This document shows, piece after piece, positions 35,631 to 44,395 of a stretch of DNA of 64,000 nucleotides. Origin of the DNA: Arcticibacter tournemirensis (GTDB lineage Bacteria; Bacteroidota; Bacteroidia; Sphingobacteriales; Sphingobacteriaceae). Position 1 is the first letter of the stretch, and every line of letters begins with the position of its first letter. The position numbers were made by a program, and so were the translations under genes. The stretch is from the NCBI RefSeq assembly GCF_006716645.1, contig NZ_VFPL01000001.1:3348001-3412000 (forward strand), in the 5' to 3' direction. The notes beneath the pieces were generated by a model. The model was not told the origin of the DNA. It made no database searches and saw only the letters and a program-made list of their open reading frames with translations.

Positions 35631-36503
35631 CTAGTCTTCGTCGATGTAACGTTTGGTAATCGGTCCATAAGAATCAATGCGGCGATCGCGGAGGAAAGGC
35701 CAATGCGTGCGATAACGATCAGATTTACTTAGATCAATATCCTCTACATGAATTTCTTCATCCTGATGGGAGGCTTGATAAAGCACTGTACCAAAGGGAT
35801 TTGCTACAAATGATCCACCCCAGAATTTCATAGGCCCTTCGTCTCCTACCCTGTTCACACTCACCACATGAACACCATTTGCCACTGCATGACTGCGCTG
35901 GATTGTTTGCCATGCATTATACTGTTCAGTATTGGTACCCACATCCTGAGAAGAGGCCCAGCCGATCGCAGTAGGAAAGAATAATATCTCGGCACCCATC
36001 AGCGAAGTAATGCGCGCTGCCTCGGGATACCATTGATCCCAGCAGATGAGAACTCCAATAGTGGCATAACGTGTTTTAAATACCTTATAGCCCATGTCAC
36101 CAGGGGTAAAATAGAATTTTTCGTAATATCCTGGATCATCTGGAATATGCATCTTCCGGTATTTTCCCAGATAGCTGCCGTCAGCATCAATCACGGCAGT
36201 GGTATTGTGATAAAGCCCCTGTGTACGTTTCTCAAAAAGAGAAGCGATAATTACAACATTCAGTTCTTTGGCAACTTCAGAAAGTGAGGTTGTAGATGGA
36301 CCAGGGATACTTTCTGCAAGAAGAAAATTGTCGTAATCTTCTACGTCACAAAAATACAGGGAAGTAAACAACTCCTGAAGACACACAATCTCCGCTCCTT
36401 TTTCTGCTGCCTCCCTTACTTTGGATATTGCCTTCGCAAGGTTTTCTTCCTTAGCGGCGGTGCAGCTCATCTGTACAAGTCCTACTTTTACGTTCTGCTT
36501 CAT
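35631..36503 (-). CDS. aguB: N-carbamoylputrescine amidase
   Basis: 290 residues, nitrilase superfamily. The Glu-Lys-Cys triad is visible: CLQELFTSLYFC near residue 41 (Glu), YRKMHIPDDPGYYEKFYF near 116 (Lys) and GVLICWDQWYPEAAR near 150 (Cys). It hydrolyses N-carbamoylputrescine to putrescine, CO2 and ammonia, completing the agmatine pathway with AguA. First gene of the pair; a minus-strand TAACTTTG at 36619-36612 may be its -7 box, giving a leader of about 100 nt. Confidence 0.93.
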   Translation of the reverse strand: MKQNVKVGLVQMSCTAAKEENLAKAISKVREAAEKGAEIVCLQELFTSLYFCDVEDYDNFLLAESIPGPSTTSLSEVAKELNVVIIASLFEKRTQGLYHNTTAVIDADGSYLGKYRKMHIPDDPGYYEKFYFTPGDMGYKVFKTRYATIGVLICWDQWYPEAARITSLMGAEILFFPTAIGWASSQDVGTNTEQYNAWQTIQRSHAVANGVHVVSVNRVGDEGPMKFWGGSFVANPFGTVLYQASHQDEEIHVEDIDLSKSDRYRTHWPFLRDRRIDSYGPITKRYIDED

Positions 36504-36761
36504 TTTATGTCTTACATTTAGCGTTTCAGGGGCACTCTATTTGTTAATTATTGTTAATTCTTCAAATCGCCTGAGTCCTTAATCAGGAACATCGACTTCG
36601 TTAAAAAGCTGCAAAGTTAAAAATTTTAGCGGCGAACGATGCAGTTCGTGCAGCTTTTAATATACGGATGAGAATTTTCGACACTTTGGCCCGCAACTTT
36701 TTGAAAATGAGCACCAACATTTTAGAAGCTGAAAAGTTTATATTTAAACTTTTCAAAGACA

Positions 36762-37529
36762 ATGTTGGGAACAGAGCAAGGTAAAAGTAATTTATTGGAG
36801 GCCTCGAAAGACGAGGTTTTTAAAGAGACGATAACTAAAGTATCGGATTTTAAGTTCGGTGCTAAAGTGGCAGGGGTCTTTGATGATATGGTAAGCCGTT
36901 CGGTGCCGTTTTATGGAGAAATGCAGAGAATGATCTCTGAACTGGCGGCAGATCACGCTCAGATGGGGACAAATGTATATGATCTCGGCTGCTCAACTGG
37001 AACTACCATGATCGGCATGAACACCACAATACCCCATGATATCAAATTTATAGGGATTGATGAAGCCGAACAGATGCTGATAAAATGCGATGAGAAACTG
37101 AAAGAAGCCGGTTTTACGCGTCCCTACGAGCTAGTTACAGCCAATATGCATGAGGGGTTTAAAATAGAGAACGCGTCGGTCGTGGTACTTTGTCTTACAC
37201 TGCAGTTTATCCGACCTATAGCCAGAGAAAAGGTTTTGAAAACAATAGTCGACGGTCTTGCTCCGGGGGGAGTATTGATACTGATAGAAAAGATCCTTGC
37301 TGAAGAGAGCCTCTTTAACCGCAACTTCATTAAATATTACTATGATTTGAAACGGCGCAATCACTATAGTGAAATGGAGATTTCGCAGAAGAGAGAAGCC
37401 TTAGAGAATGTACTGATACCCTATAAGCTGAGTGAGAATATCCTCATGCTACGCGAAGCCGGTTTCTCACACTGCGAGGTGTTTTTCAAATGGTATAATT
37501 TTTCGGGTGTAATCGCTATAAAAAACTAA
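36762..37529 (+). CDS. cmoA: Carboxy-S-adenosyl-methionine synthase-like methyltransferase (CmoA family)
   Basis: 255 residues. VFDDMVSRSVPFYGEMQRMI near residue 42, VYDLGCSTGTTMIGM (SAM-binding motif I) near 75, the acidic FIGIDEAEQML near 100 and YYYDLKRRNHYSEMEISQKREALENVL near 195 are the CmoA pattern. CmoA turns SAM and prephenate into carboxy-SAM, which CmoB uses to modify uridine-34 of tRNA. No CmoB gene is adjacent; instead a membrane methyltransferase gene starts 1 bp after its stop. The family call is firm; the exact role in this organism is open. Confidence 0.85.
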   Translation: MLGTEQGKSNLLEASKDEVFKETITKVSDFKFGAKVAGVFDDMVSRSVPFYGEMQRMISELAADHAQMGTNVYDLGCSTGTTMIGMNTTIPHDIKFIGIDEAEQMLIKCDEKLKEAGFTRPYELVTANMHEGFKIENASVVVLCLTLQFIRPIAREKVLKTIVDGLAPGGVLILIEKILAEESLFNRNFIKYYYDLKRRNHYSEMEISQKREALENVLIPYKLSENILMLREAGFSHCEVFFKWYNFSGVIAIKN

Positions 37530-37530
37530 T

Positions 37531-38253
37531 ATGATTGCTATAGGCAACTTCTTTTTCAAGTACCGGAACCTTCTCTTCGTTTTTCTTTATCTGGCGTTGT
37601 TTATTCCTTCAGACAAAGTATTCAGCCCCGATCTTCTCGGCACCAATTACTATGTCTGGCCGATTTCTCTGGGTTTAATTATAACAGTACTGGGACAGCT
37701 TATCAGGGGGCTCACTATCGGCCTTGCTTATATTGTCCGCGGCGGTCGCGACAAGAAGGTTTATGCAGATAAACTGGTAACTGAAGGCATTTTTAACCAT
37801 TGCCGTAACCCGCTCTATGTGGGTAATATTCTGATGTTGTTAGGAGTAGGCATCCTTTCCAACTCTCTTTTGTTTATAGCTGTGTTTATGCCGCTGTTCC
37901 TTTTTATTTATCAAGCAATTGTATTGGCCGAGGAAAACTTCCTGAGAAATAAGTTTGGCGGCGACTTTATTGCTTACTGCAGCAGGGTAAACCGCTGGTT
38001 AATTAACCTTAAGGGTCTGACAGCAACGTTTAAAAGCATGCGCTTTAACGCTAAACGGTGGGTACTGAAGGAATATAACACACAGTACGTATGGCTTGTG
38101 GGCATAGCGCTGCTCCTTCTAAAATATCCGGAGGTTACGCGTAACGACAGCGACCTGAGAAATATTCTTATAGTAATAATCCTTACCGCGCTCACTCTAA
38201 TATATCTCTTTGTAAGGTATCTGAAGAAGTCGGGTAAGATGGTGGAATCGTGA
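37531..38253 (+). CDS. Isoprenylcysteine/phospholipid methyltransferase-like membrane protein
   Basis: 240 residues with five or six membrane helices and the ICMT/PEMT core: VTEGIFNHCRNPLYVGNILMLLGVG near residue 85 and EENFLRNKFGGDFIAYCSRVNRWL near 132, which form the SAM-binding region of integral-membrane methyltransferases. A C-terminal extension of about 80 residues adds two further helices. It begins 1 bp after cmoA, so the two are co-transcribed and probably coupled. The substrate is unknown; lipids or small molecules are more likely than prenylated proteins in a bacterium. Confidence 0.8.
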   Translation: MIAIGNFFFKYRNLLFVFLYLALFIPSDKVFSPDLLGTNYYVWPISLGLIITVLGQLIRGLTIGLAYIVRGGRDKKVYADKLVTEGIFNHCRNPLYVGNILMLLGVGILSNSLLFIAVFMPLFLFIYQAIVLAEENFLRNKFGGDFIAYCSRVNRWLINLKGLTATFKSMRFNAKRWVLKEYNTQYVWLVGIALLLLKYPEVTRNDSDLRNILIVIILTALTLIYLFVRYLKKSGKMVES

Positions 38254-38348
38254 ACATAACACATTCTGTAGCAACTATAATTGCCATGATCTACGATGAG
38301 AAACTCCGGATCTGAAAAATTTTAAAACTTAATTCCCTTTATTTTTAT

Positions 38349-38378
38349 TTGATAATATCATCATCCGGTCTATATTTG
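38349..38378 (+). promoter_or_regulatory. Promoter of hppA
   Basis: TTG at 38349-38351, exactly 19 bases, then TATATTTG at 38371-38378: a perfect Bacteroidota promoter, 28 bp before the hppA ATG. Confidence 0.8.
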
Positions 38379-38406
38379 GCAATTACTAACAGAATTAACC
38401 ACTCTA

Positions 38407-40650
38407 ATGGATTTATTTTACGAAAACTTAATTTACTTTATCCCGGTTATGGGACTGATTGGGATCGTGATAATGCTGTCGAAATCGCGATGGGTTATTA
38501 AACAAGAAACAGGTGACGAGAACATGAATACTCTGGCAGGGTATATCGCCGCCGGTGCGATGGCTTTCCTCCGGGCCGAATGGAAGATACTTTCTTACTT
38601 TGCCATTGTTACGGCAGCTATACTTGCATGGTCGGGAACTCTTATTGAAACATCAAGCTGGGTTATCGCCATTTCTTTTCTTATAGGCGCTTTTACTTCT
38701 GCCCTCGCAGGATACATCGGCATGAATATCGCCACTAAAGCTAATGTTCGCACTACCCAGGCGGCACGAACCAGTCTGGCAAAAGCACTTAAGGTTTCGT
38801 TTACCGGCGGAAGCGTGATGGGGCTTGGAGTTGCAGGACTTGCAGTTCTGGGGCTTGGCTCATTGTTCATTGTCTTTTACCAGATGTATGTAGTACAGGT
38901 AGGCGGACACGTAAACGGACCAGGAATGCAGAAGGCATTGGAGGTGCTTGCTGGCTTTTCTCTCGGAGCGGAATCGATTGCACTGTTTGCTCGTGTGGGT
39001 GGTGGAATCTATACAAAAGCTGCAGATGTGGGCGCAGATCTTGTAGGAAAAGTTGAAGCCGGTATCCCTGAGGATGACGTTCGTAACCCGGCAACCATCG
39101 CCGATAATGTTGGCGATAACGTCGGAGATGTTGCAGGTATGGGTGCTGACCTTTTTGGGTCATATGTCGCTACAATTCTTGCGACAATGGTTCTTGGACG
39201 GGAGATTGTATCAAACGACAGCTTCGGAGGTATTGCTCCGGTTCTGCTTCCCATGTTTATTGCGGGTATCGGGCTGATCTTTTCGATTATTTCTACAAGT
39301 TTTGTTAAAATCAAAAATGAAACAGACAGCGTCCAGAACGCACTCAATCTGGGTAACTGGTCGTCTATCATACTCACAGCGATTGCTTCATATTTCGCGG
39401 TACAGTGGTTACTTCCCGATACCATGAGCATACGTGGAGTGAGCTTTGACAAAACGGATGTTTTTTATGCTATTGTAGTGGGATTGATCGTTGGAACTCT
39501 AATGAGCCTGATCACCGAATATTACACTGCAATGGGTAAACGACCAGTATTGTCAATTATCAGCCGTTCAGGTACAGGACATGCTACAAATATTATAGGC
39601 GGACTTTCGGTTGGAATGGAATCTACCCTTATGCCGGCGATTGTACTTGCTTTAGGAATTTATGGATCGTTCTTCTTTGCCGGATTATACGGCGTGGCTA
39701 TTGCCGCTGCGGGTATGATGGCTACCACAGCCATGCAATTAGCAATTGATGCTTTCGGACCAATAGCCGATAACGCAGGTGGAATTGCCGAAATGAGCAA
39801 ACTTCCTGAAGAAGTACGTAAACGTACAGATAACCTCGATGCCGTAGGAAACACAACTGCTGCCACAGGCAAAGGATTTGCGATCGCTTCAGCTGCGTTG
39901 ACTTCTCTTGCGCTGTTCGCTGCATTTGTTGGCATTGCGGGAATTAACTCGATCGATATATATAAAGCGAATGTTCTAGCCGGATTATTTATCGGCGGAA
40001 TGATCCCTTATATCTTTTCGTCTCTGGCAATCGCTGCCGTTGGTCGCGCGGCTATGGATATGGTACAGGAGGTACGGAGGCAGTTCAGAGAAATCCCAGG
40101 AATAATGGAATACAAGGCACGGCCGGAGTATGAAAAGTGTATCGCTATTTCTACGAAGGCTTCTATACGCGAAATGTTGCTTCCTGGCGCTATTGCACTC
40201 ATTGTACCTATTATTGTAGGGTTTACCTTAGGCCCGGAAGTACTGGGAGGCTTACTGGCTGGCGTTACCGTTTCAGGGGTACTGCTAGGGATGTTTCAGT
40301 CTAACGCAGGTGGCGCCTGGGATAACGCAAAGAAATCTTTTGAAAAAGGTGCAGATATCAAGGGTGAAATGTTCTATAAGAACTCAGATCCGCATAAAGC
40401 ATCTGTTACAGGCGACACAGTGGGCGATCCTTTTAAAGACACCTCAGGTCCATCTATGAATATCCTGATCAAATTAATGTCTATTGTTTCACTCATTATT
40501 GCTCCTCATATCGCTGTTTCTCCACCATCAGAGTCCGGGGCTGGATTAAACAAGAAAAAGCACGAAGCGATGACTACTGCGAAGACTCTTGATTCAGGTA
40601 CATCAAAGGCCGGAGTTACGAGCACAGAAACTTTAAGCTTTTTTAAATAA
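38407..40650 (+). CDS. hppA: Membrane-bound ion-pumping pyrophosphatase, K+-dependent type
   Basis: 747 residues, about 16 membrane helices. The pyrophosphate/Mg-binding motifs are [35 protein letters not shown] near 215-245 and GGAWDNAKK near 638. The NTTAATGKG segment near 480 has Ala and Gly where K+-independent enzymes carry Lys and Thr, so this is the K+-dependent group; whether it pumps H+, Na+ or both cannot be told with confidence. It energises the inner membrane from pyrophosphate. The C-terminal 40 residues are an unusual hydrophilic Thr/Lys-rich tail. Confidence 0.93.
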   Translation: MDLFYENLIYFIPVMGLIGIVIMLSKSRWVIKQETGDENMNTLAGYIAAGAMAFLRAEWKILSYFAIVTAAILAWSGTLIETSSWVIAISFLIGAFTSALAGYIGMNIATKANVRTTQAARTSLAKALKVSFTGGSVMGLGVAGLAVLGLGSLFIVFYQMYVVQVGGHVNGPGMQKALEVLAGFSLGAESIALFARVGGGIYTKAADVGADLVGKVEAGIPEDDVRNPATIADNVGDNVGDVAGMGADLFGSYVATILATMVLGREIVSNDSFGGIAPVLLPMFIAGIGLIFSIISTSFVKIKNETDSVQNALNLGNWSSIILTAIASYFAVQWLLPDTMSIRGVSFDKTDVFYAIVVGLIVGTLMSLITEYYTAMGKRPVLSIISRSGTGHATNIIGGLSVGMESTLMPAIVLALGIYGSFFFAGLYGVAIAAAGMMATTAMQLAIDAFGPIADNAGGIAEMSKLPEEVRKRTDNLDAVGNTTAATGKGFAIASAALTSLALFAAFVGIAGINSIDIYKANVLAGLFIGGMIPYIFSSLAIAAVGRAAMDMVQEVRRQFREIPGIMEYKARPEYEKCIAISTKASIREMLLPGAIALIVPIIVGFTLGPEVLGGLLAGVTVSGVLLGMFQSNAGGAWDNAKKSFEKGADIKGEMFYKNSDPHKASVTGDTVGDPFKDTSGPSMNILIKLMSIVSLIIAPHIAVSPPSESGAGLNKKKHEAMTTAKTLDSGTSKAGVTSTETLSFFK

Positions 40651-40664
40651 ATCATTTTACCGGC

Positions 40665-40694
40665 AACTAATTAGTATGACGAATTAGTTTTTTT
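40665..40694 (+). terminator. Terminator of hppA
   Basis: AACTAATT (40665-40672) pairs with AATTAGTT (40682-40689) around a 9-nt loop and runs into a seven-T tract. Confidence 0.8.
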
Positions 40695-40785
40695 GGAGAT
40701 TTAACAAAGAATTGATTAATTTTTAAGAAGAATGCACATTACGTTCTTTCATAAATAAAAATTATCAGTATTTTGTTAAATCTCC
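40695..40785. repeat. Widely spaced inverted repeat upstream of the amino acid permease
   Basis: GGAGATTTAACAAA (40695-40708) is the exact reverse complement of TTTGTTAAATCTCC (40772-40785), with further imperfect pairing inward. The element begins directly after the hppA terminator. It could be a small mobile remnant or a structured RNA. A TAGGTTTG -7-like box lies at 40810-40817, downstream of it. Confidence 0.45.
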
Positions 40786-40869
40786 TTCTTTTTTTTATAC
40801 AAAAAGCATTAGGTTTGGGGAAATTTCAATTATTAATACAAGTCTTTATTAAAAACGTAAAAAAACTAC

Positions 40870-42333
40870 ATGTTTTACAAGAAATCGATTGAACAGTTAT
40901 TACTTGAAGCAGGCGCAAGTGGCGAGGGCCACTTAAAGAGATCGCTCACTAGCTTCAATCTGGTCGCTCTGGGTATCGGTGCAATTATTGGAGCTGGTTT
41001 GTTTTCCCTTACAGGAATAGCGGCTGCTGAAAATGCTGGCCCGGCCGTAACTATTTCGTTTGTTCTTGCTGCAGTGGCATGCGCTTTTGCGGGACTTTGT
41101 TATGCTGAATTTGCGTCCATGATTCCGGTGGCAGGAAGTGCCTATACCTATTCATATGCTACCATGGGAGAGTTTATGGCCTGGATAATTGGCTGGGACC
41201 TTGTGCTTGAGTATGCTTTAGGCGCTGCAACAGTTTCGGTAAGCTGGTCGAGATACTTACTTGAGTTTTTACATAAATACAATCTATCTCTTCCCCACCA
41301 GCTGGCGGTGTCTCCCTGGGAGACTGTGAAGTTAGGCGATGGTACTGTTATCGAGGGCGGTTTTATTAATCTTCCTGCAATTTTCATTGTAATGCTGCTA
41401 TCGCTCGTTCTGATGCGCGGGACTAAAGAGTCGGCAACGATGAATAATGTCCTGGTCGTCGTAAAGGTAGCTGTAGTACTTATCTTTATTACTCTGGGAT
41501 GGAGTCATATAAATCCTGCTAATTACGATCCTTATATACCGGCTAACACTGGAAAATTTGAAAACTTTGGATGGACGGGTATCTCAACAGGTGCTGCCGT
41601 TGTGTTTTTTGCTTTCATCGGCTTTGATGCAGTGTCGACCGCCGCTCAGGAAGCTAAAGACCCTAAGAAGAGTATGCCCATCGGGATATTGGGTTCCCTC
41701 GTTGTTTGTACTGTTTTATATGTACTGTTTGCTCATGTGATGACAGGTCTTGTAAATTATAAAGATTTTGCAGGCGATGCTAAACCAGCAGCTACGGCTT
41801 TTGCTCAAACCGGTTATAGCTTTCTGCAGGATGCGCTGATCATTGCGATCCTGGCAGGTTACACCTCTGTTATCCTTGTAATGCTCATGGGACAGTCGCG
41901 CGTATTTTATACGATGTCTAAAGATGGGTTGCTACCGAAGTTCTTCAGCTCCATCCATTCTAAGTTTGCTACCCCCTGGAAAACCAATGTCTTCTTCATG
42001 CTTTTTGTAAGCATTTTTGCCGGTTTTGTTCCGGTCTCTGATTTGGGTCACATGGTTAGCATTGGAACTCTCTTCGCATTCGTTCTGGTATGTATTGGTG
42101 TAATAGTAATGCGCAAAAAATTACCTCATGCTATACGGCCGTTTAAAACGCCGCTAGTCCCTTTAATCCCTATGCTGGGCGTGATCGTATGTATGTATCT
42201 GATGTATTCTTTACCCACAGAAAGCTGGGTGCGTTTATTTGTCTGGATGAGCTTAGGTGTTATTATTTACTTCTCATACGGCAGAAAGCACAGTAAAGTA
42301 CGTGAGGTTATAAATGAAAAAATAGTAGATTAG
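40870..42333 (+). CDS. APC-family amino acid permease (cationic amino acid transporter group)
   Basis: 487 residues, 12 membrane helices. LKRSLTSFNLVALGIGAIIGAGLFSLTGIAA at the N-terminus is the classic substrate/ion-binding helix 1 of the APC/CAT group; GFDAVSTAAQEAKDPKKSMPIGI near 255 is the conserved loop. The substrate is an amino acid or polyamine, not further defined. Monocistronic, with a long leader. Confidence 0.88.
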   Translation: MFYKKSIEQLLLEAGASGEGHLKRSLTSFNLVALGIGAIIGAGLFSLTGIAAAENAGPAVTISFVLAAVACAFAGLCYAEFASMIPVAGSAYTYSYATMGEFMAWIIGWDLVLEYALGAATVSVSWSRYLLEFLHKYNLSLPHQLAVSPWETVKLGDGTVIEGGFINLPAIFIVMLLSLVLMRGTKESATMNNVLVVVKVAVVLIFITLGWSHINPANYDPYIPANTGKFENFGWTGISTGAAVVFFAFIGFDAVSTAAQEAKDPKKSMPIGILGSLVVCTVLYVLFAHVMTGLVNYKDFAGDAKPAATAFAQTGYSFLQDALIIAILAGYTSVILVMLMGQSRVFYTMSKDGLLPKFFSSIHSKFATPWKTNVFFMLFVSIFAGFVPVSDLGHMVSIGTLFAFVLVCIGVIVMRKKLPHAIRPFKTPLVPLIPMLGVIVCMYLMYSLPTESWVRLFVWMSLGVIIYFSYGRKHSKVREVINEKIVD

Positions 42334-42341
42334 ATTTTTCT

Positions 42342-42349
42342 TATCTTTG
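42342..42349 (+). promoter_or_regulatory. -7 element for marC
   Basis: TATCTTTG 24 bp before the marC ATG, just after the permease stop codon; a matching TTG at -33 is not seen. Confidence 0.5.
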
Positions 42350-42373
42350 CGGCTTTAGTAAAAAGACCGCTCC

Positions 42374-42952
42374 ATGAAAGATTACCTCGTATTTGATCAC
42401 AAACAGATTCTTTCGGTTACAATGATTCTGTTTGCAATCATTGATATAATCGGGTCCATTCCGGTGGTGATTGAATTGAGGAAGAAGGCCGGCCATATTC
42501 AATCTGAAAAGGCTACTATCGTTTCATTGTTCCTGATGATCCTTTTTCTGTTTCTCGGAACGCAACTGCTAAATATCATCGGACTGGACGTGGCTTCTTT
42601 TGCTATCGCCGGTTCTTTTGTGATTTTCTTTATTGCAATGGAGATGATCCTGGGCGTCAACTTTTTTAAAGAAGAGATACCCGAAACGGTTTCTATTGTT
42701 CCTCTTGCGTTTCCGCTCATTGCAGGTGCAGGAACAATGACTACCCTCCTGTCACTGAAATCCGAATATGCAACTCAGAATATCCTTGTAGGCATCGTGC
42801 TCAATATGGTATTCGTTTATTTTGTCCTTAAAAATGTGGTCCTGCTTGAAAGACTGCTTGGCAAATCTGGCTTAAATATACTTCGTAAAGCATTTGGTGT
42901 GATTCTCTTGGCTATTGCCATTAAACTGTTCAGAACCAATACCGGGATATAA
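42374..42952 (+). CDS. MarC-family integral membrane protein
   Basis: 192 residues with six membrane helices; VTMILFAIIDIIGSIPVVIELRKK and EEIPETVSIVPLAFPLIAGAGTMTTLLSL are the MarC/NAAT signature. The family was once tied to multiple antibiotic resistance, but that link was not upheld and the function is unknown. It ends just before a block of heptamer repeats. Confidence 0.87.
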   Translation: MKDYLVFDHKQILSVTMILFAIIDIIGSIPVVIELRKKAGHIQSEKATIVSLFLMILFLFLGTQLLNIIGLDVASFAIAGSFVIFFIAMEMILGVNFFKEEIPETVSIVPLAFPLIAGAGTMTTLLSLKSEYATQNILVGIVLNMVFVYFVLKNVVLLERLLGKSGLNILRKAFGVILLAIAIKLFRTNTGI

Positions 42953-42955
42953 ATA

Positions 42956-43105
42956 TAGTATCAAGTATTTAGTATCAGGTATCAAGACGTTATGCGATTC
43001 TCAGTATCAGGTAACTGGTATCAAGTATCAAGAGGTGATGCTAAACGTAAAACACTAACAGAACCCCATCTTGATACTTGATACTAAATACTTGATACTA
43101 AACAC
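42956..43105. repeat. Heptamer repeat block A (word TATCAAG/AGTATCA) forming a large inverted repeat
   Basis: Degenerate 7-bp units occur in three clusters (42956-42990, 43002-43036, 43071-43105), all in strict 7-bp steps. The outer clusters form a 32-bp inverted repeat (42956-42987 with 43069-43100) with one mismatch. The block fills the space between convergent marC and the RsmB-like gene and overlaps the latter's stop codon. As RNA it would fold into a long hairpin, possibly a bidirectional terminator. Confidence 0.75.
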
Positions 43106-44285
43106 AGAGTCGCGCCGCAAACATAGTGTCCGCTTTTCTGCCGTAGCCTTTGATTGTCTTTTGTTCTTCTAGTTGCAGGTTATAATTTTTAACAAGAAAG
43201 TCGACATTATCCTCATTCTCTTCTTTAAATACAGAGCATGTGATATAGATGAGTGGCTTGCCTGGTTTTAAATATTTTATTACGTTCGCTGCTATTGAAC
43301 GCTGCAGTCGTTGAAATACTTCGATGCGTGATTCTTTAAACTGACTAATCAATTCAGGACTGCGTCCCCAGGTACCCGAGCCACTGCAGGGGGCATCAAG
43401 TATAATCCCGTCAAATGAGTAACCGTGGAGGAAAGGCTGAGGGTCTTTGGTAAGATCGAGTATTTTTTTCTGATACTTACCAACGCCGGCAGCACGAAAA
43501 CGCTCATCAAGATTTTCCAGGATATTGTCGCGAATGTCAGAAACGAGCAGTTTAATATCCGGCTGCTGATGGAACAGATAAAGTGATTTTCCTCCTGAGG
43601 CGGCACAACAATCCCACCAGTGTTCGTATTTGTTCGGTTTGAATAGCGATCCTGCTTCCTGCGAAGACAGATCCTGTACTTCAATCCCCTCTGGACCTCC
43701 CTTTCCCGAAGAAAACAACTGATCCAGCTTTGTGCCATTTGGTAAAGCAAGTGTTTGGTCGCTGTATTCTGTAAACGAAATGGCTTCCTGCCGAAGTCTT
43801 GACTTCACGAAGGTCTCTCTTCCAGGATGTATTCTTATAAAAAGATCGGGCTGGATAAAAAAAGAACGAAGGAATCCCGGCTGTTCTATTTCGCTCGATA
43901 GATGTTTATGAAATGGGAAAACATCTTCAAGTCTAAAATCATAGTCGCCCGCCTCAAGCAACTTTATTTTTTCTTCAATTGACAGCGTGGCATAGCTGTT
44001 CAAATCGGGACGGAAGTTCTCAAGGAACGGATCAGAATGGCTGTTGCAAAGAAATTCGGCGATAAAGAGCCTCTCTTCAGGAGACAACGAAGCGCTCGCC
44101 TTTCCCAACCTGAAGTAATTATACATCAGGCGGCTGGCAGTTCGCCTGTCGCCCGAACCCATTTGACGGTTTGCACGAAAAAACACCGGAAGAAAACGCG
44201 AAAGCTGCCCATCCTGAGGATATTCATTCAATATCCTTAGAAAGGTACGCAGCTGATTATGATATTTCGTATTCGACGTTGTCAA
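43098..44285 (-). CDS. RsmB/NOP2-type RNA m5C methyltransferase
   Basis: 395 residues. SAM motif CCAASGGKSLYL near 220, LDAPCSGSGTWGRSPE near 305 (release-assisting Cys in PC) and ITCSVFKEENEDN near 350 (catalytic Cys in TCS), the two-cysteine signature of RNA 5-methylcytosine methyltransferases; the N-terminal region (YHNQLRTFLRILNEY ... DRRTASRLMYNYFRLG) is NusB-like. The target is probably rRNA. The only start after the upstream in-frame stop that keeps the conserved N-terminus is TTG at 44285. Heptamer repeats touch both ends of the gene. Confidence 0.85.
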   Translation of the reverse strand: MTTSNTKYHNQLRTFLRILNEYPQDGQLSRFLPVFFRANRQMGSGDRRTASRLMYNYFRLGKASASLSPEERLFIAEFLCNSHSDPFLENFRPDLNSYATLSIEEKIKLLEAGDYDFRLEDVFPFHKHLSSEIEQPGFLRSFFIQPDLFIRIHPGRETFVKSRLRQEAISFTEYSDQTLALPNGTKLDQLFSSGKGGPEGIEVQDLSSQEAGSLFKPNKYEHWWDCCAASGGKSLYLFHQQPDIKLLVSDIRDNILENLDERFRAAGVGKYQKKILDLTKDPQPFLHGYSFDGIILDAPCSGSGTWGRSPELISQFKESRIEVFQRLQRSIAANVIKYLKPGKPLIYITCSVFKEENEDNVDFLVKNYNLQLEEQKTIKGYGRKADTMFAARLCV

Positions 44286-44310
44286 AATTTAAAAGCGCTC
44301 TATCTAGATA

Positions 44311-44394
44311 TTGTCCATTCTCAATTGTCCATTGTCCCCTGTTCACTGTTCACTGTCCACTGTCCACTGTCAATTGTCACCTGTCCATGGTCAA
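44311..44394. repeat. Heptamer repeat block B (word CTGTCCA/TTGTCCA), 12 units
   Basis: Exactly 84 bp of 12 consecutive 7-bp units without an indel. Only positions 1-2 and the last bases of the unit vary strongly, with a core TGTCC or TGTTC. It occupies nearly the whole gap between the guaA stop (44396) and the start of the RsmB-like gene (44285). Confidence 0.9.
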
Positions 44395-44395
44395 A

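Noticed and set aside
44311-44394. Tandem repeats as a possible CRISPR array
   Set aside because: Units are 7 bp without spacers, and no cas genes are present.
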